From: Tigriopus japonicus
Lineage: Eukaryota > Arthropoda > Copepoda > Harpacticoida > Harpacticidae
DNA length: 64,000 nt
Reading direction: 5' to 3'
Assembly: GCA_010645155.1 (NCBI GenBank)
Contig: CM021317.1
Span: 13,138,451 to 13,202,450 of the forward strand
The notes beneath the pieces are model-generated. The model worked only from the letters and a program-made list of their open reading frames with translations. It was not told the origin of the DNA and ran no database searches. The position numbers and the translations under genes were made by a program. Below, one piece after another: positions 1 through 13,953 of this stretch; the stretch's first letter is position 1; each line of letters starts with the position of its first letter.

Positions 1-3000
1 AGAGAGCATAAAAAGTGTTCTTTCCAGACAAAGAAAGTCGGGAGTGTCATTAGCACATTTCCACACAATAAAACAGTAATTGCTCAAAGTCACACACGCA
101 CACACACACACACACACACCTATGCTTGTACTCACAAACCCAATAACGCAGAGAAGGGGCTTTTCTCCATGAGGTGAGTTCTGTACGGTTGGTGAACCCC
201 CAACCATTGCACAGACAAAGAGCAGGAGAAGTAAATGACTGTCTCTCATTTGCAATTTTGCTGAAATTTTCTGCCAAGGTTCAAGCTCTCATTATAGAGC
301 TCGGTTTGATGGGCTGGTGTCAGGCAACTCGCAATACGAAATGACTGAAAAGGGGCCGCCATCAGCTCGTTCTCCTCTCTCTTTCTCTACTCTTTCACTT
401 CTTCAAATTTTCAGCAAAACCCAGGTCTTTCCTGTCTTTCTAATCAGTAGTCATAACCTCTTCCAGTAAAAAACTCCTAGTTGTCAATTTGAAAGGCTCG
501 CATTGCGGAAAAATGTAACTGTAAATATCATTCATCTTTGGCCTTGTAAACTTTGGAGATAATGTATAAAGGATAATGAAAATGTGGAGAAACACTTAAT
601 TTCACTTTAATCAAAGACAAACAGGGATAGTACATCTGGCAAACAATATACAGAGTGATGTTTGTTCAAACGTGCGAATCCACATTAAATGAAACCCTGG
701 GACGAGGATTCCATTTGACCTTTAAAATGTGTCTAATACTTGTGTTGTGCTCAATTGATTTTTTTGCTGCCGCTTCTATTTTGTCTCCATCAAACATTGA
801 TTTCCTTGGTTAGGTTACATCAACTCGTTGGTCTTTTTTCTGGTAGTGGTCCAATCTGATTATTCAATAAGATTATGTATTCTCGAGGAAAGTCTCAGTT
901 TTATGCGCGATTGCTCGACTAAAAAACACACCTTTAATGCCCAAAATAATTCACTTACTAACTTCAACATATGCTGAGACTTGGATAACTGCAAAATGGA
1001 GTATGTCCTTTGTAAATTACGTATGAACTGATGCGTGGTCAAAAAGTCGAGTACACATTGCTATTTTCGTTTAGAGTGAAGCTAGTAGTTCTTTTTCTAA
1101 ATGCGAGAAACGTGTCAAATATTAAATCAAAAACACTGCAATATTCCTCGATGGCTTGTTAAGGTAATCGAGGCAAAAACTTCGGTTTCATGTCATGTGT
1201 ACTCTGATAATGATTATAGAGACCCTGAAGTGGAAGCGAGCGCGGAATGTCAATAACTTAATGTGTTACTATTTTCATACTCTTACAAAAACAGCGTACA
1301 CAATAAAATGGAGGGCGAGACGAGAAGAAAGAAAGAGCATCTGCTTGTCAGCACGTCCAAATGTCTACATTTAATTGAAATCAAAATTCTCGTCACGTGA
1401 CGGCAACTTCACACCCTCTCGCATCAATCATGGTATTGCCATCGATCAGTTACTTTTTGATCACTCAAGACCCGCCATGGTTAAGAGATAGACACGTCAC
1501 AATATATAAATTTAATCTCTTCACATGAAAGGAATATTGGCTAGGGCAAAATTAATGGAACGTATTTTCCTATTTCATGACTCAGTTCAGCGTCTGCGGT
1601 CGAGAACAAAGTGTTTTGTCTTGGAAATAGTTTTTGACGAATGAGTTCGATTTTCGAATAGTTACGCCAAGTCAGGGCTGGTCCCTTCTCTGCCTTTGCG
1701 GTCGATCCAAGACGCCAAACGAGGAGTACTAAGACGTGATAATGATCCTCATCATCGCGGCAACGGCCGTCTTGTTTAAAGACTGGAAGGTGTTCGTTCT
1801 CTGTATCGATCCCTCTTCAAATGAACTCGAAACTGACAGAATGAACATCGAATCTGTGGAACTCTCTTGAACTGCTCACCTGTCAAAATGGCGAGCATTC
1901 CCTTCAAAGTCAACCGGCGTTTGAGACTGATCTGTAGCAGAGCCGAGATTCACGCCAATATTGCCAATATATTTGGCAGAACGAATCTAGAGAAGATGGA
2001 TATCACATGCCCTCACTCCCCGTTCGTCCCGTACCCTCACAAAATTACCGTATATGTATATTATTAGTGCGCCACTCATAGAATTTGGGTGGAGTTTGCT
2101 TGCGGTTCACGGTATTCAAGATCATTAGACTAATTTAAGATATTGCAGCTGTCTATTGATGACTTTACCATCCCAGTATGAAATGGTGTAAACATCTTAA
2201 TGATGCTCTCAGCTCCCTCCATCGCTCTAGATCTCTAGATCTCAATATGTGAAGAGTCAGTGTTCAAACATTGAAAATAAACAATGTTGCACTTTACGAA
2301 TCAATTTGGAGCACTCGGAACCGCAGGAAAGTTGCGCTCAAACCCCTCGAAGTAGATACAAACGGAAACCTGACGATGTTTTGGCCTAACCCATGAATAG
2401 CTCTTTTTTTGGCACCAGTCAACCAACCCGTTTTTCTTCAACGACAAGGAGCGAGATCTAGTTCAAGTTGAGGAGAGTAAGACGAAGAAAGATTTCAATC
2501 CTGGCATCAGTATTGGCCCGTCTTCAACTGTCTAATCAACCCATTCAATCTTGTCACTTTGATGAGAGGTCTCCATAGGAGACAATGGTCTAGCTAGATC
2601 TTCAGCCGCTCATTCGTCTTAGAAATAGAGATGTACTACGTACACACATACGTAGAGAGATACCTATGTCCCCCCAGGGAAGGAACTTGCTTACCAAGCC
2701 CTTGCCAACTTCAAACCTCAAAACGCAGATCAAGAATTCGACACTAAAATATGTGGACAAATGCATTTGCTGGAGTTTTCAGTTCATTCGTTCTCAAACC
2801 ACGTCTGGAACAAAAAAGTAACCAATCAATTTGTTGCTCTTGATCCGTTTCAACGAAAATTTAAAGGAGCTAACTCAACAAATAAAAGTCATGAATATCA
2901 TTACTCAAACTATTTGAGGGGCGAGCAATCAGCCTTTGATGAATTTTCTGTCACTAACACGCACGCTATGAGATTGAATTTTTCTTTCATGCATAACGCT

Positions 3001-6000
3001 AATTACTGTAGAGCAGCATAATTATCAAGAGCCAATGCTATCCGAAGGAAATTACTCTAAAATGTCCGACTTGACAGGATACCCAGTACTAGTACCGAGT
3101 ATGTTTACTGTACTGTAGACTATCACACTGGTATGTATGTGAGTGGAGCGAGTACTTGAACTGAGCGTTCCACACGGAAAGAAGGCACCAATTGGAGTCA
3201 GTCAAGATAATTGCCTTTGTGAAATTTCGGAACCGTCTCGTAATTGATATTTTCTCGGAGACTTGACATCTCTCGTCATTTCAAGCCAAACATGTCAAGA
3301 CCAACGAACATCCAACACAACCATCGTCTTGGTTTAAGGTGGAGGCAGATCCACCCGCTGTCATCCAGGCTTGCGAGTTATAACTTGATTACCAGTTTGA
3401 ATTTCAAAAAGTCAGAGGTTCATTTGCACCTTAGCCACCGCAACTGAGAAGGTGTTTTTTGTTTGTTGGAGGGGTTGCATGTTATGAGAAAATATTTCAT
3501 TAAGATTTATTTCTCGGCTCCTGCACCGAAAAACCTGGTGTTACCGAACCTTTCCATTGCATTGCTACCTACACTTCGAAGCACTGCTTCGGGCTCGGCG
3601 CTTCCAAATGACCTGACCCACTCAGAAAAATGTAGTTCCTTTTTATAGCATAGCATAGAATTAAAATCGCTGCAAGGGTTGGGACCAGTAACATTTTAGG
3701 GGAAACATTTAAAACAAATAGGAACAATGAGAAGAGTGCATAGAAAGGTTATTTCTACCAGTGACTCAGGTCATGACAACTCCACTTCATGTTGAAACTA
3801 TATGCGTACGTTTATCATGACACTTGGTGTGATTTTTTGTTGACTTGCCTGTCGCCCCTCCATGTAGTGAGTATCTAATGTTTGTCTCTCTCAACGAAGA
3901 TGTAAATGGCGGCAATAATGAACGACTTGGACACACGGAATGACGATTTTTCAAAGGTTTCCACATTATGCACAAACCAATGGTTTATTACGCTTTGAGC
4001 CAGAGAAGACATTGCCTGGATGTGTTGGCGGAAAATCAGTGGGAAATTTAATTTGTAATTTGTCTTGTTTGGTTCCGATGGGTGGTAGATGATTGCTTTA
4101 CAAGATGGATGGCTTCCATTGCCATATCAACTACCACATGATCTCCTCAAGATCACTCCTGCTGCCGCCTTGGAGAGAACGAGATCATATCAACACACAT
4201 TTTTCCTCCTCTTTCAGGAAACCAAATTGTTCAGAAACGTCAGAGGTACATTTATCATGGAACTGAATATTCCAAGAACCCCAGTGTGACAAACCTGAGG
4301 GGCATCAAGTATTCCGTTCATGTCGGGGAATCCATGTGTTCTTGCGGGTGTGTGTCCCCTCAAGAATTTGTGTCATTTCGATTCAAATTCCGCAGCCAAA
4401 TTGAATGCCATTTCCAAGCCATTCCATTGTTCCATAAATGCGGGAACGGGGAGAAAACGAGCGAGACTTGGGCAAAGAGAATTCTAAATTTGGCATAAAG
4501 TGGATCGACGCTGGCAAAGTGGACCTAAGCGAAGATTTAACCCAAAACGAGCTTCACTTGGTCAATTGGGAGTAGAGACTAGATCAAACACAGGCATGTG
4601 GAATTGAACCTCGATTGAAATGTGCTCCTTTCAGACTGTGCTATCTGTCTTTGCCAAGCGAAGGTGGAAGTTTTATTCCCTGGGACTGAAAAGAGCTGAA
4701 CTCAATGACAGAAGGAGGGTCACAAGAGAGCAAAGAAACACGGGGTTAAATCTGCAGGGTGAGAAAGAAAGAGCTTTCATCAAAACACATATTTCACATC
4801 AGCAAGCCTCTAAATCATGAAAGATGTCTCTTGGAGGTATGCACAGTCTGTCTCATTAAAGGAATTTCAGTTTAAATTGGAGGTGAGGTTTGACTAAGAA
4901 ATCCACGAAGTTCGGCAACCCACTGATACTTTCAAAGAGGGTTCACAAACTGTAAGTACGGTTTTATCTAAATTATTGAACACCACTCCTAAGATTCAGA
5001 ACTATAATTTGTAACTTGCCAATTGGCTGAAATAATACATAAGCACACTTTAAGCAAAACAGCCTTTACCTCCGATGTTCAAGGTACGAGCTTGTGAAGA
5101 AACAGTTCTCGTTATGAGGAAAGCTTCTTGTTTGTGGCTTCATGTCATAATAAATGGCCCGAAATTAGAATTCATGTTCACCTCGACTCACCGTGGAACA
5201 ATTTGCAAACCCCAAATGTTGTTGTCCCCTTTCACGAACCCCGCTGTCATCAACATCAGAATCATCAGTCCCACTGATGCAATTTACGGTTCACCCTAAC
5301 AACATGCAGGGTTATTTCTCGACAAATGAGTACCAAATGTCATTGTTTTGATCAGAACTACTTGCAGATAGGGATAATGACGGGGATCTATTTATGTGGT
5401 GCATTTTTGAATGTGGCCAAAGTGACTGTTGGTGCGCAAAGTGTGGAGACCAGAAACATGCAAAGCACCATGACGCAAATGCTGGCACATGGTAAGAAAA
5501 TAAACAAACACTTCGCCTTTATCGCATCACACGTACACCACGCCTTGGATAGGGTTCAAATCACAGATGGAACTGCACTTTTCACAAGGGTAGATTTTCA
5601 GTTATGGGGGCCGTGCATTGATTGGAATAGCTTGAATTTAAGGAACAAAGATAAATTATCTTTCAACCAAATTCCAACTTGGAAGTAAGATCTCGAGTCA
5701 TTGAAGGTATGTCGTCTTGAGCTTGGGAAATTTTGCATGGGTGAAGGCTAATCTGGATCCCGCTGTCACATCTCTGGTTCATTTAGAAAGATTCTGTTTC
5801 ACTAACATTATGGGTACGGTGACGAGATATGGGGAAGAAGACAAAGAGGGAGGGTCATTTTAATGAGTTTATGCTCCCGACCCTAAAATGCAAGGAAGGA
5901 TATATCGGATGATCTTTCACTTGATCCATATGGAAAAGTTTGTCCCAAGTCAACATCAGACTTTCTAAGCTGATATTTAACACCTCTTGGGAAGCTAGGA

Positions 6001-6295
6001 TTTGCTCGCATCGCCTGGGAGAAACTGGCGAAGAGGGGAAGAGGGGAAAATATAAAATGTGAAGGGTTAGCCAGCCATCTTTTCTAACACCACCCACCAC
6101 CTCATTCTGTGTCGTCGACGACGTCCGCTTTTCTTCCTCATCAGCCAAGCTCTTTAGATATGGCCCAGCTGTAACATGTCATAATTGGATGAAAAGGGGG
6201 AAAACACCATCCTTCTTAGCCAAAACACTGGCAAGAAAGATCTGGCCCAAACAAAATACCTCTATTTCAATGGGGATTTAGAGTGTTTCATGAAA
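1..6295. other. Gene-free stretch, left end
   Basis: Apart from the CA run there is no supported feature. The longest open frame (5326-5688, 120 codons, plus strand) has no recognisable motif. Short patches rich in GTAC and TACGTA occur at 2631-2665 and 3085-3140. A splice-flanked minus-strand open segment at 6101-6168 is discussed in the findings. TATATAAA at 1503 has no associated gene. Confidence 0.5.
91..119. repeat. (AC)n microsatellite
   Basis: A 29-base CA run with one CG interruption near its left end. Confidence 0.9.
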
Positions 6296-6824
6296 TACAA
6301 GGTTGGGCACATCTATTGTCAAAATTTTCAACAGCAGTTTTGAGAGTCAAAACGAGGTTGTACAATATTTTAAAGCATTTTACGTAAAAATTCAGACAAT
6401 TTTACATAGGAATTTTCAATTGAACCACCATTTGCGGCAACAACATGTTCAACATGACCATGGAAAGATTGGCATGCTCGGCCAACCTCCGCGGGATCCA
6501 GGTCGGCAGTGGCCTTGATAATGGACCATATTAGGTTTAAGGGGCTTTAGGCTATTTTGGTGGGTCTTGCAAGCCATGGCCTCTATTCTCCTCCTCTTCA
6601 AGTAGAACTCTCATGGGCTCAAGTCAAGGGAGTTTGGGGGCTTGAAGTTGCAAAGGCATGCCAATCTTTCCGTGGTTGTGTTGAACGTGTTGTTGCAAAT
6701 GGTGTTTCAATTGTATAATCCTACGTGGATTTTCACGTGAAATGCTTTAAAATACTGTGCAACCTCGTTTTCACTCTCTAAACTGCCGTTGAAAATTTTG
6801 ACATTAGATGTGCCCAACCCTGTA
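6296..6824. mobile_element. Rearranged Tc1-like transposon remnant: two 3' ends in inverted orientation
   Basis: Left part (6296-6655) read on the minus strand carries the C-terminal end of a Tc1/mariner-superfamily transposase: an SLDLSP motif, then a stop, then E, aligning with the family's DLNPIE box that holds the third catalytic acid. After a frameshift comes an ACQSFHGHVEHVVAANGG stretch. Right part (6656-6824) read on the plus strand repeats the same C-terminus (ACQSFRGCVERVVANG) and 3' terminus. The outer ends are matching inverted repeats, TACAAGGTTGGGCACATCT on the left and TACAGGGTTGGGCACATCT on the right, both with TA. Stops and frameshifts make it non-functional. The 5' half and the first two catalytic aspartates are absent. 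Confidence 0.8.
6410..6655 (-). pseudogene. Tc1-like transposase C-terminal fragment
   Basis: The minus strand encodes the last part of a Tc1-like transposase, from the DLSP box (about 6609-6639) to a C-terminus ending near 6390-6410. A stop replaces the residue before the catalytic glutamate, and at least one frameshift lies between the KTHQNSLK segment and the DLDPAEVGRACQSF segment. It is a fossil with no intact product. Confidence 0.7.
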
Positions 6825-8485
6825 CTGTATACCTGGGTTGGCCAGGGGTAAACGTCCATATATTTTTTCCAGTGTCTGGACGAGGATTTCCGAAGAAAAA
6901 GGGCTGGAACAACGGGGAACGGTTTTCTTCCATGTACCATACCACTCTTCGGGTGTTTGATTGACTTTGGTCTGACATGTAGGGATCAAAGTGTTGATGT
7001 GAAGAGGATATTTCATTAGATTAAGTGGGTGAAGAGGCGCCCTTGTGGTCTCTCAGTACACTATACTATATCAAGATGAGTCAATCTTGGGCCATGTTCT
7101 GTTCATACGTACAGAGCAAACAAACACAAGCTTTGTGTAGAAAGCAAGGGAAAAAAATGAAAGAGCGAGAGCGTCTTCATCAACGAGGAAATCTTGCTTG
7201 ATCCATATGAAGGATCAAATGATTTCTAATCCAAGAAAGAAGATGTGTTTTCCCTCTCACTTGCCTTCTGCAAAGACGGCTTCTATCCATGTGTGATTGG
7301 AAATGTCTCGTAATGCCAAATATCTGGTTCCCCCTTTCATCCTTGTGCCAAGTGAAGCCTTTTAGTTCTCTACTGCAAAGAGTGGGCTTGGCTGGCAAGT
7401 CCGCTCCCGAGATTCCCTCTGTTCCCTTGAGAGTCATAGAATCCAATGTGGGAATTGCCCTATTCAAACTTGCCGATGTTCGAATGCCAATACCAAAAGA
7501 AGTGGGGGAGGTGGTCGGGGTCCTTTTGACTCGTGAGTCTTTGGATTGCAATGGTGAAGAGCCCTTATTTCTGGAGCACGAAGCTAAGGCATCTCGTTTT
7601 CTTTCTTTCATTCATTCTTGCTTCCGTTGTTGGTCCTCGTTCACACTCACAGCCAAGTATCAAAGCCATTTAAAGCATTCCTGTATAACGAGGAAAAAAA
7701 TCCACCTTCACGGAAGAACGAAGAATGAAAAATTGCAAACAACTTCAGTTTACATAGAGTCAAAGTTAAAATAGTTGTAGAGATGCTTCATTCAGTTTTT
7801 AACAAATAAGGTGGATGATAATTTATAGAAACGACTAAGAAAGAAAGGTTGGAATTTGGTGCAAGGGCTATTGAGCAGGTGTTCCGATAGAGCCGAGACA
7901 TGGTGTTTTGCCCCTTCTCGATCCGAACTTTCTTCTTTTCTACCCATCGTTCTTGGTGCCAAAACATATTGGAACACTCCAATGAAACGAAATAATAGCC
8001 AACAAAAACCAAACTAGGAGAAGAGCAAAACCTCCATGGTCGGTGAAGAAAGAGCTCCGGGTTGATACAAGATCGAAAAGACACAAAGAGAACATTTTGA
8101 AACGAAACGTACGAATAACTTTTTTTAACTAATTGTTTTGAAACTCAAGCCTCAAAGTTCGTTTTGAACTCTGTCTCACGTCTTTACAAGATTGGAAGGC
8201 TTTAATCCACTTTTCCATTTCATCACGTCGCTTTTTTGGCCTCTGGAAATACAAGGAGAGGAAATTGGAGAAGTTTGGCACACATGGAACCATCTGTGTT
8301 TTGGCACTTGCTCTGTGGAACCAAGGTACAAGAGAGAACTTGGAAACCTGCCGAATCAGAAATGTTATGGGAGGGAAGGGATAAATTTTGAAGGGGGAAC
8401 TTTCCAACTTCTTCCCAACTCTCCATGGTTCTACACGTGTGTGTGTAGGTGGGGGCGAGCCTGTGGGTGTGTGGTGGATTGGCGA

Positions 8486-8504
8486 ATGGATGGATGGATG
8501 GATG
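8486..8504. repeat. (ATGG)n microsatellite
   Basis: Almost five perfect ATGG units next to a GT-rich stretch (8437-8475). Confidence 0.85.
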
Positions 8505-8762
8505 TGAGTAAAGGAGAGAAGAGCCTCTCAAGGGCTTATGAAAAAAATGGGACTGAGACGTATGAAGATGGATCTCTTGGAACATGACACAACATCGAAA
8601 AGAAATGAACACTTCCAGACGGTTCTCTGTGTTCCCAAAATGTTTCCAAAGCCTTCTTTGGAACTTGAAGCCCTAAAGATCAAACTGTTTCATTTAGCAC
8701 GAACAGAGGAGGATCAAAAATGGGGCTTCCTTCTTGGAACATGAAACACCAAGGAACAAAGG

Positions 8763-8783
8763 GAACGAACGAACGAACGAACG
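8763..8783. repeat. (GAAC)n microsatellite
   Basis: Five perfect GAAC units. Confidence 0.85.
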
Positions 8784-9936
8784 TCACACGCCACCACGTG
8801 AAACTCGGGCAAGCTGGAAGTGACAGTTTTTGGTAATAATTTACAGCAAACTTGGGATAACGAGCTCACATGGCAGAAGGGGAACTAATAACCTCGGGAC
8901 CCTCATCTGGAACCGTTGCTGTTCCCTCCCAACTCCAAATTGCTCCTTCGCTACTTCTTCGCCGACCAAGGGAACAAACAACCCACGACGTTCCGTGCCA
9001 AGCATTATCGGCGAGAAACTTAATTAGATGTCTCAGGAAACAGGTTCAAAAATAATACCAAACATGATATTTTGAACGGCACTGTTACGAATCTTTCCTA
9101 TCCATTCCTCACCATCCATGTCTCAAACTAGTGCAACCACAACTGAGTTAAAGATGGGCCTCGCATTCTAGATGCCGTTTTAAAGAAACTGCTTGGGTCC
9201 AATTTGTGGCTCTTCTTCAGAAATGATTTGGCCATTAAAGAGCGCACGATACCCCAGTTTCATCGGATGATGGTGAATGAGCAAGCTAGTCAACTTTGCT
9301 TGGGATGGAAGGTTAGATTTTCCTCTCATAAATTTTCTTTTGAGCGAGTGAACTTTAGAAGGAGATTTCCCTTTCATGATCTTAATTGACAGAATTCAAG
9401 GAACAAATACGGCAAAAAGATGGTTGACCATTCTGTTTCAATGCCCAACGTCTTGGACAAAAAAAATAGGATGAGACCCATTAAGACTGGGCCATTTTCG
9501 GTAATAAGCCATTTGAAATTCAAGAAATTGTCCAAGGGGTGTGGGTACTTCAGAGATCTAAATTGTTCAATTACCAAGCCATGCAGAGTGGCTAATGTTT
9601 ACCGGAGCAGCACTAAATTGCCATTAACCCTATTGCAGTAAATCATGTTTTCAACCCCTAGCTCGTACTTCTACTTACTCCCGATGGACAGATGAAGAAC
9701 TCCTAGTTTGAGCAAGTCGACAATCATGTACTGAAACATAGGATGGACTTGCGGTTTTTTCAAGTGAGGGATGAGCCCCACACCAACCTCAATTTGAACG
9801 AAACTCAGCGCGTAATTGAAATAAGGTCTCTTACTTGTCTTATTCTCTTTGTGGAGGAAAGGGCTGACCTAAAATCAACAAGTCATTTCACATGCACAAG
9901 ATGTGGACTCATAAATCATTCCAAATTTCCTCTCTC

Positions 9937-9970
9937 CACACACACACGCTCATTCACGCAGGCACACACA
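9937..9970. repeat. Interrupted (CA)n microsatellite
   Basis: Two short CA runs separated by GCTCATTCACGCAGG. Confidence 0.6.
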
Positions 9971-12903
9971 TTTACCACTCGCGCAAGAAACGTTCGTTTG
10001 AGGATGGTTGTTTCTTTGCTCTTCTCCGAAACAGAAAACAATCCCGAGCAATTATCTCTGGGGCTTTTTGGAAAAACTTGGCCCTCTTAGAAAAACGTGG
10101 ATGGGAAGGCAAATCCAGCCCACGAAGTCGAAGTGAGCAATATGCGTATATGCATGAACTCGTTTCCATTTCCACCATAGATAATGGCTTTGTTTCAATT
10201 TTAATTGGAATTTGGAATTTCTCAAACAAAACAAACCGTTCCGACACAATCAACGAAGCGAGTCCCCTATTGGCCAAAGTTTCTTCGGGCATTCACTTGC
10301 CAATATTTGAAATGAGAGTTGGCTCCTCGAAACATGGAACTCGAAATCTCTCGACCTTCGCAAAGAAGCCTTTCTCGGACTCGGATAGGACATCACTACC
10401 AATGTGAGAACACGTCCAATTGAGTTTGGAAGTCAACTACAAAGAATACGATATGTGAGTGCTGTTAAAAATAACGAGTTGTTCGTGACTTTCTCTCGAC
10501 AACAGGGCTTCATTTTTTGACACACGAACTCATTGTTACAGCTTCGAGGTTTACGATTGCATCCCCATAGTCTATACCGAGAGAGAGACTCGTGTTTCAT
10601 GGCCGCAAAATGACAAACAAAACATACTATTCAAACTCCTATGTATAGGCTCACATGTATGTTTACATATTAGTCATTCATTAAATCAACCGAATTTGGT
10701 CGAGGTTTACTCTTCTAGTGGCAGACATGCTTGCTAGATGTTTGCTTGCTCAGGTAAATCATGGAGTTGGATATGTGGAACAGGCCAACTCCGCACAAGA
10801 TCAATATTGAGAGGAGATCCCCTCCTTCTTTAGTTTGCACTTGGTTAATGATTATGGCCCATGGCAAATGCTCTCGAGGCAGTCTCAGGCCATTCTAATT
10901 ATTGAGCTCAATAATTGGAATTTCTCGACCCATAAAAGCATCATCTCTCAGCGATGGATCCCAGCAGCCTGGCCCTCCGGCAAATCATTTAAACCCCTTT
11001 ATTTATCTCTTCCACAGGGCGATGGCTTCTCAGCAGATCGGGGAGCTCCTCCTCACTCAGTGAGACTATGACCATCTAGCCATGATCCGTCAGAGCTGAT
11101 GCAATTCTCAGATTCTTCACACGTGATATCGAGGCTGAAACAAGAGTACCTGTTCCGGCGTCAGGTGTTTAAATAAAGTGTATACTCGTCGCGATCCCAT
11201 TATAGCATGATAGCAATCAACCGAATGGAGCTTAATGTTATGAGGTCCTAGTAAGCGCCGGTTAGGGCTGGAACTACGTAGACTGCTGAGAAAACCTTCG
11301 TCTCTCTTGGTTCAGGACGTTCTTCGGTGTATCCTCTGTTCACGTCATGGAATGATTAAAGACACCTCTCTCTATGAAAATTGCCTTTGGAAGACGGAGA
11401 TGTTGGAGGTGCGAGATGAATTACGAGCGGGACAAGATGCCTCCAACTCTTACCGAGAGTGCAATTCATACGCTACAGACGCGAATAGTACCAAATGATT
11501 TGCACTGGAATTACGACAAAAGAGGTCAACTTTGCTTGATGGGCTGCCCTGCAAAAGATAATTCCCTCGTCTAATGGGTATCATCAAATACAATTACACC
11601 ACATTCATGGAGGGGCTCTCGGGAGCAAAAGTCATACTTATTACAATTGGCTCCAATGACTCATTGTCCTCTCGGTCGTAAATCATCAGATATGCTGCCA
11701 AGACGGCCACCTCTAACTTGGTCTGATCTGAAAGATTATTTCGATGGACCTTCCGTTTACGTCCGTAGAAGTTCCCCCGTAAAGTGTTGAATTTCATTCC
11801 ATGAATGTACTAATCAGCTCTCAATATCATTCAATCTATTTCAAGGACTAGTTGCGCTTTTTGTTGGCTTAAGAAATTCGGGCAAAGGATTACATCGTGA
11901 GATTTACTCTCGTGGGTGGAAAAAAAGTTGGAAACCATTTCCCGGTCTTGTCCAGTCGAGCTACAAACAGACGAAGCAATACATTCCCACAAGGTTTTTT
12001 TGCTATCCCAACAAATTTTTGTGGGAGCAAGAAATTGCCTCAGATGGAGATCTTGTCTAACCAATGACAACAGATCTGGCCATCGCCAAGTACCCATAAG
12101 TAAAAAAACCAAAGTCGAAGGTATTATTTTCTCAGGAGTGAGTGTAATTAAAATGTATGTCTTTGGCGATGGGAGTGAAGTTCAAAGCTTTCATATTCTG
12201 ACGGTTGGCTCTTGTTCGACACGATTGAATAGTTGAAAAAGTTGACAATGAGTTGAAGAGGGAAATGTCCATGATTTTTTTCTTAGTGACGGGGATGATA
12301 AGCTGTGCTTGGGTAGTCCCAAAAATCTTAAATGTCAGCTGTCAACATGTCTGGACAAAAAACAGAGCTTTGAATTATGATTATGCTAATACCTCTCCGA
12401 GGATCATCATTGTCCCAGAGCACTTGAAATCTTTCCCAAACTGAAATCAAGCTGAGCAACAAAACATTGGCATGAGTGCTCTCAGAGTCTTTTTGGCAGA
12501 TGGAAGAGGAGGCTTAACATTGCTTGGATGGGTCCAAGCGCATCTGAACTCGAATAAGTAACGAACGAAATGTATGAAGTGTCTTGCATCCCTCCAAGGA
12601 CACACCACCACTTGATGCAAGAAGACTCCGGTCAAGAACAGTCAAACTGCAAGAGCATGACTTCCGGAGCGCTTGAAACTGGCGAGTGTAATCCCGTGAG
12701 AAGAAAGCGACTTGAACTTGAGCGAAGTAGAAATCCCGACTGATCCCTTAATATCTTCTCCTCACGAGTTTCGGTTTTCAAAGTGAAGAAATTGCATGTT
12801 GTGATCCCCATAATCTCTTCTCTATTTTGGGGCTCCTTTGTTGGATTCTGAAACATGAGGCGACCTCGGGAGGTCATGATGGGTCTCATGATTGCCTCTT
12901 CCT

Positions 12904-12922
12904 CCATCCATCCATCCATCCA
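12904..12922. repeat. (CCAT)n microsatellite
   Basis: Nearly five perfect CCAT units. Confidence 0.85.
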
Positions 12923-13904
12923 CCTCGTAAGTCTTGGCGGACAGCGACGCCAATTGAATGGGATGAGATGCATCCTAGAAGGCACTCAAAGTCATTCATC
13001 CATTCGTAAATGTGGTCATTACACCGAACATAATGACGAAAACGGAAGAATGATACACAAAAAGGGGCAAAGTCCATGACTCCCTAATACCACCGGGACT
13101 CTTTTTTGAATGGAGACGAAATGAGCGACCCATTTGGATTTGACGAATTTCCTACATCTCCCAAACACTAGCTCAGTATAGGTTTTTGGAAGACAAAGTA
13201 CGTTAGCACATATTTCTGATTTTTTCACTTAATCCTCACGTAAAACTCAAACTTGAAAATGGCTTCAAGGTAGAATTCAAGATACTCTGTACGTAGCTTG
13301 GTTATTTGTGTACACTAGACTATGCAAGCTAGAAAAACACACAGAGACTGACATACAAGCAGTCTTCAACCTTCAAGATGCTTCTTACCCTTTTTTTCTT
13401 TATACATTCATGCTCATGCTCATCTTCCTCCTTCTCAGGGAGAAATATTATGTTGTCAGTTACTTTTATGAAGCTTATTTTGATATGTCATAGCTCACTC
13501 AAGGAAAAACATGAAAGGATGGTGGGGCAAATGCTCGATCCGTCGTCTTCTTTTCAAGGAAAATGGGGGAAATTGAGATGGGGAATTTTGAGTGGCGGCA
13601 AAAGTCTCTGAGTTCCTCCGGGCTCTCGTTCTCTCTCCGCCTTACACATCTTTTTCCCTCTCAAAAGAGTAGTAGTCTTGAAGTCTCTCGTTTACTCTTT
13701 CTTTCTGTGAGATCCGGAGGAGTTGAGACTACTTTTGATGCGATGAGTTATGACTTATGACATACGGGGGGGATTTCGTTTCCTTTGAATATATTTTGAG
13801 TCGATAAGTGGCGATATATATACGCGCGGAGACAGACGCTTTCATCATCGTTAGTACCCACTCTGCCTTCTCTTAACTCAACGGAGTAAGTGACTGACAG
13901 AGTG

Positions 13905-13953
13905 AGGGACGGACGTATGGATGGAGGATAGATGGGTGGACGAGCGGACGGAC
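13905..13953. repeat. Degenerate GGAC/GGAT minisatellite
   Basis: About twelve imperfect GGAC, GGAT and GGTG tetranucleotides in a row, probably a decayed tetranucleotide array. Confidence 0.6.

Noticed and set aside
5550..5566. GGGTTCAAATCAC resembling a tRNA B box
   Set aside because: There is no matching A box or foldable cloverleaf upstream.
6303..7016. Several 66-77 codon frames over the transposon remnant
   Set aside because: They read the terminal repeats and non-coding end of the Tc1-like element, not a protein; the true transposase residue order is on the opposite strands.
9892..10407. 171-codon open frame on the plus strand
   Set aside because: It starts inside a CA-rich microsatellite region, lacks motifs, and a minus-strand frame is open over the same interval.
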